Of a stretch of 39,434 bases of DNA, positions 22,998 to 31,072 are shown in pieces. The translations under genes and the position numbers were made by a program. Position 1 is the stretch's first letter; each line of letters begins with the position of its first letter. The DNA is from an uncultured Eubacteriales bacterium (lineage in GTDB: Bacteria; Bacillota; Clostridia; Oscillospirales; Oscillospiraceae): contig URCK01000010.1 of NCBI GenBank assembly GCA_900546295.1, forward strand, positions 1 to 39,434, given 5' to 3'. Below the pieces are notes generated by a model that ran no database searches, was not told the origin of the DNA, and saw nothing but the letters and a program-made list of their open reading frames with translations.

Positions 22998-24368
22998 ATG
23001 GAGCTGATCGCAGCCATCGCCACGGCGCAGAGCCCGTCGGCCGTCGGCATTGTCAGGCTGAGCGGAGAGGGGACGAGAGACGCGCTCGCCGCGCTCTTTA
23101 CCCCGGCGAACGGCAAGGCGGTCTCTGACCTTCCGTACCGCCGCATGACCTACGGCGATGTGCGCGACGAGACGGGTGCGCTGCTCGACCGCTGCATGGC
23201 GGTCTGCTTTTCTGCCGCCCACAGCTACACCGGCGAGGAGAGCGCCGAGATCCACTGCCACGGCTCGCCCGTGGTGCTCGGCGAGGTGCTGCGCGCCGCG
23301 TTCCGCGCGGGCGCGCGGCAGGCAAGGCCCGGCGAATTCACGCAGCGCGCCTTCCTGAACGGCAAAATGGACCTCACCGAGGCGGAGGCGGTCATCGACC
23401 TCATCGACGCCGAGACCGCGGAGTGCGCGCGCAACGCCGCCGCCCAGCTCTCCGGCGCGCTGCGCCGCCCGATTGAAGCGGTCTACGACCGCCTGCTCGA
23501 CATTTCGAGCCGTTTTTACGCCATCGTCGACTATCCCGACGAGGAAATCGAGGATCTCTCGCGCGAGGAGACCGCCGCCTCGCTCACAGCGGGCGAAGAA
23601 ACGCTTTCCGACCTGCTCGGTACGTTTGCGCGCGGCAGGGTGCTCAAAAGCGGCGTGGCGACGGCCATCGTCGGCGCGCCGAATGCGGGCAAAAGCTCGC
23701 TTTTGAACGCGCTCGTCGGCTTTGAGCGCGCTATCGTCACGGACATCGCGGGCACGACGCGCGACACCGTGGAGGAAAAGGCCACCGTCGGCGGCGTCCT
23801 GCTGCGCCTCATCGACACCGCCGGCATCCGCGAGACGGCGGACACGGTGGAAAAACTCGGCGTGGAGCGGTCGAAAAAAGCCGTCGAGGACGCGGATCTC
23901 ATCCTCGCGCTGCTCGACGGCAGCGCACCGCCTGCGCCGGAGGCGCTCGAGCCGCTCGCGCTTGCTGCGGAAAGCGGCAAGCCGTGGCTTCTGCTGCTGA
24001 CCAAATCCGACCTCGGCGGCGCGCCGAATATCTTGCCCGATGGAGGCTTGCGCGCGCCCGAGGAAGTGATCTCCCTTTCCAGCGTGACGCATGAGGGCTT
24101 TGACGCGCTTGTGGCCGCTGTCCGCAAGCTCTACCCCGCGCCGCGCGCGGGCAGCGCGCTCGTGACGAATACCCGTCAGGCTGAGGCCGTCCGCCGCGCG
24201 CTCGAGAGCGTCCGCGCGGCGAAGGAGGCGCTGCTCGGCGGCATGACGCCGGATGTGGTGCTCACCGAGGTCGAGCAGGCGCAGACAGCTCTCGGCGAGC
24301 TCACGGGCCGCACGGCGCGCGAGGATATGGTCGCGCGCATTTTCGAGCGCTTCTGCGTGGGAAAATAA
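22998..24368 (+). CDS. mnmE: tRNA modification GTPase MnmE
   Basis: MnmE, with MnmG, makes the cmnm5 modification of U34 in certain tRNAs. The 456-residue protein has the N-terminal folate-binding domain (ATAQSPSAVGIVRLSG), a central helical domain, and a G domain with G1 GAPNAGKSS (226-234). DIAGTTRD, DTAGIRET and TKSD follow. It ends in FCVGK (452-456), the conserved C-terminal cysteine motif (usually FCIGK). Start ATG has GGGGGGAG upstream. It stands apart from mnmG and rnpA, which often accompany it; here degV follows after a separate promoter. Confidence 0.97.
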   Translation: MELIAAIATAQSPSAVGIVRLSGEGTRDALAALFTPANGKAVSDLPYRRMTYGDVRDETGALLDRCMAVCFSAAHSYTGEESAEIHCHGSPVVLGEVLRAAFRAGARQARPGEFTQRAFLNGKMDLTEAEAVIDLIDAETAECARNAAAQLSGALRRPIEAVYDRLLDISSRFYAIVDYPDEEIEDLSREETAASLTAGEETLSDLLGTFARGRVLKSGVATAIVGAPNAGKSSLLNALVGFERAIVTDIAGTTRDTVEEKATVGGVLLRLIDTAGIRETADTVEKLGVERSKKAVEDADLILALLDGSAPPAPEALEPLALAAESGKPWLLLLTKSDLGGAPNILPDGGLRAPEEVISLSSVTHEGFDALVAAVRKLYPAPRAGSALVTNTRQAEAVRRALESVRAAKEALLGGMTPDVVLTEVEQAQTALGELTGRTAREDMVARIFERFCVGK

Positions 24369-24381
24369 TCCGCTCCCGTAT

Positions 24382-24410
24382 TTGCAGGGCAAAGAAAACT
24401 TTGTTATAAT
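24382..24410 (+). promoter_or_regulatory. Promoter of degV-prmA
   Basis: TTGCAG (24382-24387), a 17-base spacer and TATAAT (24405-24410), 33 bases before degV. Confidence 0.78.
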
Positions 24411-24443
24411 GATTCTTCCGGAATTCGGAAAGGAGAACATACC

Positions 24444-25322
24444 ATGCGTGATTACATTATCATGACCGACAGCTGCTGCAGCCTGAACCGGCAGGAGGTT
24501 GACGAGCTGGGCATTACCGTTTTGCCGCTTTCTTTTACGATGGAGGGCAAGACGTATCTTGATACACCCGACCATGCGGATATGTCGCCGGAGACCTTCT
24601 TTCAGAAGATCGCCGACGGTGTGGACTGCACGACCGCAGCGGTCAATGTCGGCCAGTTCACCGACGCGATGACGTCGGCGCTGAACGCGGGCAAGGATAT
24701 CCTGTGCATCAGCTTTTCGAGCGCGCTTTCCACGACTTATCAGTCCGCGTGCATCGCGGCGGAGGATCTGCGCGCAGAGCACCCGGAGGCGAAGATCATC
24801 GTGATCGACTCTCTCTCCGCCTGCCGCGGGCAGGGAATGCTCATCTATCGCACGGTGCGCGAGCGGCGCGAGAAAAACCTTGACATCGAGGCGCTTGCCG
24901 ACTTTGTGCGCGGCACGATCCAGCATCAGGACCACTGGTTCATGGTGGACGATCTCAATCACTTAAAGCGCGGCGGGCGCGTCAGCGCCGCAGCGGCCTT
25001 GGCGGGCACGGTGCTCGGCATCAAGCCTGTTCTGCACACCGACAGCGAGGGGAAGCTCACCCCCGTGAGCAAGGCGCGCGGCAGCAAGGGCGCGCTGCGC
25101 GCACTGGTGGACAAGATGGAGGAGCTGGGCATCGAGCCGGAGAAGAACCAGCCCATCTTCATCTGCCACGCCAACTGCCCGGACTATGTAGACTATGTGA
25201 AGGAGCTGCTCCGTGAGCGCTTCAACGTCACCGACGTGCGCGCGGACTTTATCGGTCCCGTGATCGGTGCGCATACCGGCTGCGGAACGCTGGGACTTTT
25301 CTTTGTGGGGACGAAACGATGA
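24444..25322 (+). CDS. DegV family fatty-acid binding protein
   Basis: DegV (FakB-like) proteins bind fatty acids, and some present them to a kinase for acyl-phosphate formation. The 292-residue sequence starts MRDYIIMTDSCCSLNRQEV. It has SFSSALSTTYQSA in the fatty acid cradle and the GRVSAAAALAGTVLGIKPVL segment seen across the family. Start ATG with GGAAAGGAG upstream. The stop overlaps the start of prmA as ATGA, so the two are coupled. No fakA is in view, so a role as FakB remains likely but unproven. Confidence 0.92.
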   Translation: MRDYIIMTDSCCSLNRQEVDELGITVLPLSFTMEGKTYLDTPDHADMSPETFFQKIADGVDCTTAAVNVGQFTDAMTSALNAGKDILCISFSSALSTTYQSACIAAEDLRAEHPEAKIIVIDSLSACRGQGMLIYRTVRERREKNLDIEALADFVRGTIQHQDHWFMVDDLNHLKRGGRVSAAAALAGTVLGIKPVLHTDSEGKLTPVSKARGSKGALRALVDKMEELGIEPEKNQPIFICHANCPDYVDYVKELLRERFNVTDVRADFIGPVIGAHTGCGTLGLFFVGTKR

Positions 25323-26272
25323 AATGGTTAGAATTACACCTTGATACGCGGCCCGAGGGCATCGAGCCTGTGACGGAGCTTTTGAGCACCTACGGCATCG
25401 ACAGCTTGATGATCGACGAGGAGGGCGATTTCAAGGACTTCCTTGAGAACAATCACCAGTACTGGGACTATGTCGACGAAGAGCTGATGCAGTCCATGCG
25501 CGGCAAGAGCCGTATCACCTTCTACCTTGAAGACGGCGAGGAGGGCTTCAATACCCTCGCGCAGCTGCGCATCGGCCTTGCGGCCTTCAAAAAGCAGCAC
25601 CCCGAGTATGCTCCCTTGATCCTCAGCATGGAAAATGTGGAGGACGCGGACTGGGAGAACAACTGGAAGCAGTTCTATAAGCCCATGGAGATCGGCGAGC
25701 GGCTGCTCGTCGTGCCCGAGTGGGAGCAGGCGAAGGAGGACGGGCGTGTCAAGCTCGTCTTAAACCCCGGCCTCACCTTCGGCACCGGCAGCCACGCGAC
25801 GACGCGTCTCTGCCTCATGGCGCTCGAGCAGCACATCCACGGCGGAGAAAAGGTGCTCGACCTCGGCTGCGGCAGCGGCATTCTCTCCATCGCCGCGCTG
25901 CTGCTCGGCGCGAAGGACGCCTTCGCCTGTGATATTGACGACAAGTGCGTCGGCGTCGCCTACGAAAACGCCGCGCTCAACGGCGTGGGGCATGAGCACT
26001 ACACCGTCCGCGCGGGCGACGTGCTCAGCGACAAGGGCTTGCAGAAGGAATTCGGCGGCGACTATGATGTGATCGTTGCGAACATCGTGGCGGACGTCAT
26101 CATCGCGCTTGCCCCGCAGGTGGGGAGGCTGCTCAAAAAGGGCGGCATTTTCCTCTGCTCCGGTATCATTGACGACCGCGCCGACGAGGTGCGCGAAAAG
26201 CTCGTCGAGGCGGGCTGGACGATCGAGGAAACGCGCAGCAGCGAGGGCTGGTTTTCCTTCCTCTGCCGGTAA
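25319..26272 (+). CDS. prmA: Ribosomal protein L11 methyltransferase
   Basis: PrmA methylates ribosomal protein L11 using S-adenosylmethionine. The 317-residue protein has the N-terminal substrate domain (KWLELHLDTRPEGIEPVTE) and the family motif LTFGTGSHATTRLC (about 152-165). The SAM-binding VLDLGCGSGILSIAA (about 179-193) is followed by VANIVADVI, the usual N-I-x-A region. Its start lies in the ATGA overlap with degV. The neighbour is unusual, since prmA often precedes rsmE. It is followed by a strong terminator. Confidence 0.95.
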   Translation: MKWLELHLDTRPEGIEPVTELLSTYGIDSLMIDEEGDFKDFLENNHQYWDYVDEELMQSMRGKSRITFYLEDGEEGFNTLAQLRIGLAAFKKQHPEYAPLILSMENVEDADWENNWKQFYKPMEIGERLLVVPEWEQAKEDGRVKLVLNPGLTFGTGSHATTRLCLMALEQHIHGGEKVLDLGCGSGILSIAALLLGAKDAFACDIDDKCVGVAYENAALNGVGHEHYTVRAGDVLSDKGLQKEFGGDYDVIVANIVADVIIALAPQVGRLLKKGGIFLCSGIIDDRADEVREKLVEAGWTIEETRSSEGWFSFLCR

Positions 26273-26280
26273 AATGAAAC

Positions 26281-26323
26281 AAAAAAGACCATCCTCTTTT
26301 GTGGAAGAGGATGGTCTTTTTTT
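26281..26323. terminator. Terminator of degV-prmA
   Basis: AAAAAAGACCATCCTCTT and AAGAGGATGGTCTTTTTTT form an 18-bp stem around TTGTGG. Confidence 0.93.
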
Positions 26324-26339
26324 GGCGCGTAAAATATAC

Positions 26340-26368
26340 TTGACAATATCGATTATCGATAATACACT
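26340..26368 (+). promoter_or_regulatory. Promoter of the second PadR operon
   Basis: TTGACA (26340-26345), a 17-base spacer and TACACT (26363-26368). The spacer contains the first PadR operator. Confidence 0.8.
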
Positions 26369-26395
26369 TAGATCAAGAAATATCGAATATCGATA
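26347..26395 (+). promoter_or_regulatory. Two PadR operator candidates TATCG-N5-CGATA
   Basis: TATCG-ATTAT-CGATA (26347-26361) lies between the -35 and -10. TATCG-AATAT-CGATA (26381-26395) lies just before the ribosome site. Centre-to-centre distance is 34 bases. Both match the perfect site at the first PadR operon (11210-11224). Confidence 0.7.
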
Positions 26396-26410
26396 TATGG
26401 AGGTGAGCGC

Positions 26411-26722
26411 GTGGCACGAGAAAAATTCGGCACGCTGACCGAGCAGATGTTTTATATCCTCCTGTGCCTGCGCGAGGAGTGCTGCGGCATGGACGTGATG
26501 GCGCGCGTGAGCGAGCTGACAGGCGGCCGTGTAGCGGTGGGGCCCGGCACGCTTTACAACCTGCTCGAGCAGTTTCTGGCGGCGGGCTACATCGTCGAAA
26601 CGCGCGCGGAGGGGCGGCGGCGCAGCTACCGGCTCACCGGCGCGGGAGAAGCGCTGCTGAAAGGCGAGGTGGAGCGCCTGCAAATGCAGGTGCGGGATTA
26701 CCAGGCGATATTTGAAAGATAA
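26411..26722 (+). CDS. PadR family transcriptional repressor
   Basis: The 103-residue protein starts at a GTG with GGAGGTGA seven bases upstream. KFGTLTEQMFYILLCLREEC, GRVAVGPGTLYNLLEQFLAAGY and RRRSYRLTGAGEALLKGEVERL define the PadR winged helix. As in the first PadR gene, the C-terminal domain is minimal. It precedes the DUF2812-like membrane gene by 46 bases and should repress its own operon through the two operators in the promoter. Similar size, operator and partner suggest that both PadR loci arose from one module. Confidence 0.93.
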   Translation: MAREKFGTLTEQMFYILLCLREECCGMDVMARVSELTGGRVAVGPGTLYNLLEQFLAAGYIVETRAEGRRRSYRLTGAGEALLKGEVERLQMQVRDYQAIFER

Positions 26723-26768
26723 CGCCCCTTCGCGTCCAGCGAAGGGTGAGAGAAAGTGAGGTTTTCCG

Positions 26769-28247
26769 ATGCGCAATACCAAATGGGAGCTGAATCCCTA
26801 TTCTTTTTACGACACCGAGGGCCTTGCGCGCCATTTTGAGCGTATGGCGGCGGAGGGCTGGGCCCCAGACCGCGTGGGCCTTTTTATCCGTTACCGCCGC
26901 ATCCGGCCGCAGAAGCTGCGCTTTGCCGTCACCTATTATCCTGATGATGGCGGCGGAGAGGATGGCGAGGAGGTCTTTCTTGATTACTGCGTGCAGGCGG
27001 GTTGGCAGCAGGCTGCGGGCGCGGGCGAGCTGACCTTTTGGGGCGGCGGCGCCATGGGGGAGGGCGGCGGCCTTGGCGGGCGGACGCGCCATGTGCTCTG
27101 CACAGCGGATGAGAACGCCGTCGACGTCGAGACCGACCCTGTCTTACAGGTGGACGCGATGCACCGTGCCCTCAAATATTACCACAGTATGATGATTTTT
27201 TGGTTCGGCTATATGCTCCTCAGGATCTGGGATATCCTGACCGGCCTGAAAACAGACCCTCTGAATACGCTTATCTATGGAATGGGGGATTTTTTGTCAT
27301 GTATTTCGCCTGTTGTCACGCTGATCTGCGGGACTGACCTTATCTGCTATAACAGCTGGTATCGGAAGGCGGCGCGCACGGCGAGAGAGGAACATCGCTT
27401 TTTGCCTGCAAAGTCGCGCCCGTGGCTCCAGATACTGGAGCGCGTGGCGCTGCTGCTGACACTTTTCGGCATTTTGGTGAGAGCCCTGCTGGGGACCGGC
27501 GGCAGCAGTATGGGGAGGCTTTACCTTGCCGCGATCCTGTGCGGGATCACGCCGTTCGCTGCGATGTTTCTCACCTATTCGGCGGTGAAAACCGGTGCGG
27601 GCAGGGCGAAGCGCTGCATCGTCACGGCCTGCGTGACGGCGGCGGTCGCGCTGGCTTCGGTGGGGGTGCTGCTCACCATGGAGCAGAACGGACTTTTTGA
27701 CAGCGATGAAGTTCCGCCTGAGCTGTATGATGAAGAATTTCGGGCGACGGTCTACCACGACGCGCTGCCGCTCTACCTCTCTGATCTTGGCGTGGAGGAT
27801 GAGGATGCGCTCTGGTCGTGTCTGAGTTGGGGGAGCTCCTCGCCCTTCGCTGCGCGGTACGGCGGAGAGCAGCGAGATGTGCTTGCCAGCTTGGATGATC
27901 CCGAGCATCCGGAGACAGCGCGCGGCAACCCTGCATGGATCCACTACGACATCGGAGAGGTGTATCTTGCGTCATGGTTTGACCGCTGCCTTGTCTCCGA
28001 GCTGGACTATGAGCAGACTGCCCTTATCGACGGCGAGCATCGCCGTCTCCCTTACGCCTACCGCGAGGTCGATGCCGCGCCGTGGGGTGCAGAGCGGGCG
28101 TGGCAGCTCTACGACGAGGAAGAGGAGCAGTGGCTTGACCACTGGCTCATCACAGGCGGCACGCGCATTGTCGAGTTTGCGTCGGGCAGTGTGCAAATGA
28201 ACGATGCCCAAAAGGCGACCGTCGGCGAAAAGCTGCTGGGCAGCTAA
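26769..28247 (+). CDS. DUF2812-like multi-pass membrane protein with C-terminal domain
   Basis: The 492-residue protein starts with KWELNPYSFYDTEGLARHFE and MAAEGWAPDRVGLF, which resembles the N-terminal domain of the DUF2812 proteins at 11595 and 12202. Five hydrophobic segments lie at about 140-157, 167-193, 219-241, 249-271 and 281-302. The last 190 residues are acidic and aromatic and contain no motif that I recognise. The RBS GTGAGG is modest. It is the target of the PadR repressor in front. The glycine-rich stretch at about 91-107 is probably a linker. Function unknown. Confidence 0.75.
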   Translation: MRNTKWELNPYSFYDTEGLARHFERMAAEGWAPDRVGLFIRYRRIRPQKLRFAVTYYPDDGGGEDGEEVFLDYCVQAGWQQAAGAGELTFWGGGAMGEGGGLGGRTRHVLCTADENAVDVETDPVLQVDAMHRALKYYHSMMIFWFGYMLLRIWDILTGLKTDPLNTLIYGMGDFLSCISPVVTLICGTDLICYNSWYRKAARTAREEHRFLPAKSRPWLQILERVALLLTLFGILVRALLGTGGSSMGRLYLAAILCGITPFAAMFLTYSAVKTGAGRAKRCIVTACVTAAVALASVGVLLTMEQNGLFDSDEVPPELYDEEFRATVYHDALPLYLSDLGVEDEDALWSCLSWGSSSPFAARYGGEQRDVLASLDDPEHPETARGNPAWIHYDIGEVYLASWFDRCLVSELDYEQTALIDGEHRRLPYAYREVDAAPWGAERAWQLYDEEEEQWLDHWLITGGTRIVEFASGSVQMNDAQKATVGEKLLGS

Positions 28248-28248
28248 T

Positions 28249-28287
28249 AAAAAGCGGCCTTCTCCCTTCGGGAGAAGGCCGCTTTTT
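28249..28287. terminator. Bidirectional terminator between the DUF2812 gene and folD
   Basis: AAAAAGCGGCCTTCTCCC and GGGAGAAGGCCGCTTTTT around TTC serve both convergent genes. Confidence 0.92.
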
Positions 28288-28298
28288 CAGCAAAGTCT

Positions 28299-29153
28299 TT
28301 ACTTGTTCGCCGCGCGCTCCGCCGCCTCGACGACGTGACTTGCAAGAATGGTGCTCGTCACGGTGCCGACGCCGCCGGGAACGGGGGTGATGGCCTCGAC
28401 GATGGGCTCGACCTCGGCAAAGCGGGTGTCGCCGCAGAGGTTACCGTCCGCGCCGACATGGATGCCGACGTCCAGCACGATCTGGCCCTCGCGCACGCTC
28501 TCCGCGCCCACCATGCCGGCCTTACCGGCGGCGACAACAAGAATGTCGGCCTCGCGGCAGATCGCGGGCAGGTTCTCGCTGCGGCTGTGGCAGATGGTCA
28601 CAGTCGCGTGCTCGGCGAGCAGCAGCAGGGAGACGGGCTTGCCGATGACAAGGCTGCGGCCGATGACGACCACGCGCTTGCCCTTGATGGGGATGTTGTA
28701 GTGCTTGAGCAGCGCCACGCAGGCGGCGGCGGTGCAGGGGGGATAGCCGCCCTTGGTGTCGGCGTAAACGGCGGTCATGGAACCGTCGGTGATGCCGTCC
28801 ATATCCTTTTTGGGGTCGAGCGCTGCGCGCGCCGCCTCGTCGTCAAGGTGCCCCGGCAGCGGGCGGAACATCAGCACGCCGTGGACCTTCTCGTCCGCGC
28901 CCAGCGCGTGAATGTTCTCCATCAGCTCTTCCTGCGTCACATCCTCGGGCAGGACGACCTGACGCACCGCCACGCCGACCTTCTCGCAGCGTTTGAGCGC
29001 GCCGCGCTCGTAGGCAAGGTCATCCTCGCGCGCGCCGACGCGCAGGATCGCAAGGCAGGGCTCGACGCCGTTTTTCTTCAGTTCCTCAGTCTTTGCATGG
29101 AGCTCCTCGGTCAGCGCCTTGGCGACCTCGGCTCCCTTGAGCAGCATAGCCAT
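28299..29153 (-). CDS. folD: FolD-like methylene-THF dehydrogenase, catalytic Lys replaced
   Basis: FolD interconverts methylene-, methenyl- and 10-formyl-tetrahydrofolate. The start at 29153 (GAGGAGG upstream) gives 284 residues. The fold is clear: KDMDGIT, GRSLVIGKPVSLLL, TVTICHSR, VVAAGKAG and the C-terminal ITPVPGGVGTVT. However the YxxxK motif reads YERGA (48-52), so the catalytic lysine is alanine. The glutamine of the usual VQLPLP reads MFRPLP, so it is phenylalanine. The lysine is needed for cyclohydrolase activity in characterised enzymes, so this protein may be mainly a dehydrogenase. It diverges from the 5-formyl-THF cyclo-ligase gene. Confidence 0.88.
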   Translation of the reverse strand: MAMLLKGAEVAKALTEELHAKTEELKKNGVEPCLAILRVGAREDDLAYERGALKRCEKVGVAVRQVVLPEDVTQEELMENIHALGADEKVHGVLMFRPLPGHLDDEAARAALDPKKDMDGITDGSMTAVYADTKGGYPPCTAAACVALLKHYNIPIKGKRVVVIGRSLVIGKPVSLLLLAEHATVTICHSRSENLPAICREADILVVAAGKAGMVGAESVREGQIVLDVGIHVGADGNLCGDTRFAEVEPIVEAITPVPGGVGTVTSTILASHVVEAAERAANK

Positions 29154-29205
29154 GGTAGTGTTCCTCCTCAATTGCGCGGCAGGGCCGCGTTTCCATTCTT
29201 CCTTC

Positions 29206-29234
29206 AGGATAACAAAATAAAAAAATACTGTCAA
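29206..29234 (-). promoter_or_regulatory. Promoter of folD
   Basis: On the minus strand TTGACA (29234-29229), a 17-base spacer and TATCCT (29211-29206). Confidence 0.78.
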
Positions 29235-29283
29235 TTTCTTTTCGCAAGCAGCGCGGGGGAAAAGATTTACTTTGTTCAGCGGC

Positions 29284-29312
29284 TTGCCTTTTGCCGCGCT
29301 TTTTGCTACGAT
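29284..29312 (+). promoter_or_regulatory. Promoter of the 5-formyl-THF cyclo-ligase gene
   Basis: TTGCCT (29284-29289), a 17-base spacer and TACGAT (29307-29312), 34 bases before the ATG. Confidence 0.6.
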
Positions 29313-29346
29313 AAATAAAATATTTACGGATCGGGAGGAGATACCC

Positions 29347-29919
29347 ATGTCTGTCATTGAAGAAAAGAAGGCGCTGCGCACCTTTATCCGCAAGAAGGAG
29401 CGCACGCTCGACCCCGCCTACAAGGCGGAAAGCTCCGAGGCCATCTGCCGCCATCTGCTCGCGCTCGAGGAATACAAGCGCGCGAAGGTCGTCTTTGCCT
29501 TTGCCGGCACGGAAAAGGAGATCGACACCTCGCTCTTTATGAATGAGACCATCGCCGCGGGCAAGACGCTCATCCTGCCCCGCTGCGCGGCCGAGCACGC
29601 GATTGACCTTTGCGTCGTGCGCTCGATGGACGATCTGGAAGCGGGCGCCTACGGCATTCTGGAGCCGAAGATGAGCTGCGCGCTCGTCACCGCGGCGGAC
29701 ATCGACTTTGCCGTTGTGCCCTGCCTGTCGTTCGACCGCAAGGGCCGCCGTCTTGGCCAGGGCGGCGGTTACTATGACCGTCTGCTGCCCCAGCTCCGCT
29801 GCCCCACGGCGCTCATCTGCCGCGAGCAGCTCATGTCGGAGGAAGTTCCGGTCGAGGAGCACGATATGCGCTGCACCATGCTCATCACCGAGAAGGGCAT
29901 CCTGACGCCGGAGGCGTAA
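29347..29919 (+). CDS. 5-formyltetrahydrofolate cyclo-ligase
   Basis: This enzyme converts 5-formyl-THF to methenyl-THF using ATP and so returns stored folate to one-carbon metabolism. The start at 29347 (GGGAGGAG upstream) gives 190 residues. The protein shows KKALRTFIRKKE at the N-terminus, FAFAGTEKEIDTSLF, and the nucleotide-binding RRLGQGGGYYDRLL near the C-terminus, all typical. It is divergent to folD, with 193 bases between them and separate promoters. Its product methenyl-THF is also the product of the FolD dehydrogenase step, so the two genes make a small folate locus. Confidence 0.92.
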   Translation: MSVIEEKKALRTFIRKKERTLDPAYKAESSEAICRHLLALEEYKRAKVVFAFAGTEKEIDTSLFMNETIAAGKTLILPRCAAEHAIDLCVVRSMDDLEAGAYGILEPKMSCALVTAADIDFAVVPCLSFDRKGRRLGQGGGYYDRLLPQLRCPTALICREQLMSEEVPVEEHDMRCTMLITEKGILTPEA

Positions 29920-29978
29920 GCAGCGCCACGATAAGGCTTTTTGCGCAAGATGTGAATTCATAAAAAATTTATCACATT

Positions 29979-29992
29979 GTTGCAAATGCAAC
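29979..29992. promoter_or_regulatory. Dyad GTTGCA-AA-TGCAAC upstream of rubrerythrin
   Basis: A perfect 6+2+6 inverted repeat stands about 95 bases before the rubrerythrin start. A possible TAGACT -10 with TGT in front lies at about 30017-30022. The dyad could be an operator for a redox regulator, but it does not match the PerR box I know. Confidence 0.4.
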
Positions 29993-30088
29993 TTCTATAA
30001 AGCGCGAGAAATGTGTTAGACTAACGTCAGTGAAAGGCAAGCAAGAACAATTCACGCTTCAATATAAAACTTTATGGAGGTAGTAACT

Positions 30089-30676
30089 ATGAAAAAGTGG
30101 CTTTGCAAGGTTTGCGGTTATATCTATGAAGGCCCCGAGGCGCCCGCGGAGTGCCCCGTGTGCCATGCCAAGAGCAACATGTTCGAAGAGGTCAAGGGTG
30201 AGCTGAAGCTCGCTGCCGAGCATGAGTTCGGCGTTTACGGCAAGACCGTGAAGAACAACCCCGATATCTCCGAAGAGGACAAGAAGTATATCTTTGAGCA
30301 GCTGATGGCCAACTTCAACGGCGAGTGCAGCGAGGTCGGTATGTACCTCTGCATGGCGCGCATCGCGCATCGCGAGGGCTATCCCGAGATCGGCCTGTAC
30401 TGGGAGAAGGCGGCCTATGAAGAGGCGGAGCACGCCGCGAAGTTCGCCGAGCTCCTCGGCTCCGACCTTGAGCCCAACATGAAGGCGACCACCAAGGACA
30501 ACCTCGCCTGGCGCGTCGACTGCGAGTTTGGCGCCACGAGCGGCAAGTTCGACCTCGCAGCCTGCGCGAAGAAGAACGGCCTCGACGCCATTCACGACAC
30601 CGTCCACGAGATGGCCCGCGACGAGGCCCGTCACGGCAAGGCGCTCAAGGGTCTGCTTGAAAGATATTTCAAGTAA
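30089..30676 (+). CDS. Reverse rubrerythrin (N-terminal rubredoxin, C-terminal di-iron)
   Basis: Reverse rubrerythrins reduce hydrogen peroxide and oxygen in anaerobes. From the ATG at 30089 (TGGAGGTAG upstream) the protein has 195 residues. The rubredoxin domain is first, with C6, C9, C22 and C25 in a C-x2-C pair arrangement. It is followed by the di-iron four-helix bundle with NGECSEVGMYLCMA, YEEAEHAAKF and MARDEARHGK. This order is the reverse of classical rubrerythrin. It has its own terminator. The codon use is very regular, as expected for a highly expressed gene. It supports an anaerobic host. Confidence 0.95.
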   Translation: MKKWLCKVCGYIYEGPEAPAECPVCHAKSNMFEEVKGELKLAAEHEFGVYGKTVKNNPDISEEDKKYIFEQLMANFNGECSEVGMYLCMARIAHREGYPEIGLYWEKAAYEEAEHAAKFAELLGSDLEPNMKATTKDNLAWRVDCEFGATSGKFDLAACAKKNGLDAIHDTVHEMARDEARHGKALKGLLERYFK

Positions 30677-30707
30677 GCCGAAGGCACTGAAAAATCAAGA
30701 GATTTTT

Positions 30708-30742
30708 AAGGGGAAGCTGAGAGATCGGCTTCCCCTTTTTTT
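30708..30742 (+). terminator. Terminator of rubrerythrin
   Basis: AAGGGGAAGC and GCTTCCCCTT with an inner loop of ten bases, followed by TTTTT. Confidence 0.88.
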
Positions 30743-30921
30743 GCGCCGCGGGAGAGCGGGGTGTGGAAGCTTTGTGGAAGTTAAGATGAAAATTCACTCG
30801 CTGAAAAGCCAATGTGGAAGTCTGCCGTGTGGATGTTGCTATGATATACCCTTGCGTGTTCGCGAAACAAGATGTTTGAACTTTTGTCAGGCGCTTATCC
30901 GATGACATAACGGAAATCAAG

Positions 30922-30950
30922 TTGAGATTTTGCCCCCCGGATGATATGAT
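30922..30950 (+). promoter_or_regulatory. Promoter of the lipoprotein gene at 31073
   Basis: TTGAGA (30922-30927), a 17-base spacer and TATGAT (30945-30950). The 180 bases between 30743 and 30921 show no gene or clear repeat. The 115-base leader after the promoter shows no recognised structure. Confidence 0.65.
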
Positions 30951-31072
30951 ACGGGAAAACCTGTGAATAATAAGAGAAGGACGCATTCCCTCCTCATCGC
31001 GCGGCTCAATGCTATGGGGATAGAAGAAGAGTCTCGCGCCTATTGAAGCGGCAAAAAGAAAGGATCGGGAGC

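Noticed and set aside
29154..29405. Upstream extension of folD to 29405
   Set aside because: The added residues are unlike FolD, run through the folD promoter and overlap the divergent gene. The ATG at 29153 has a good ribosome site.
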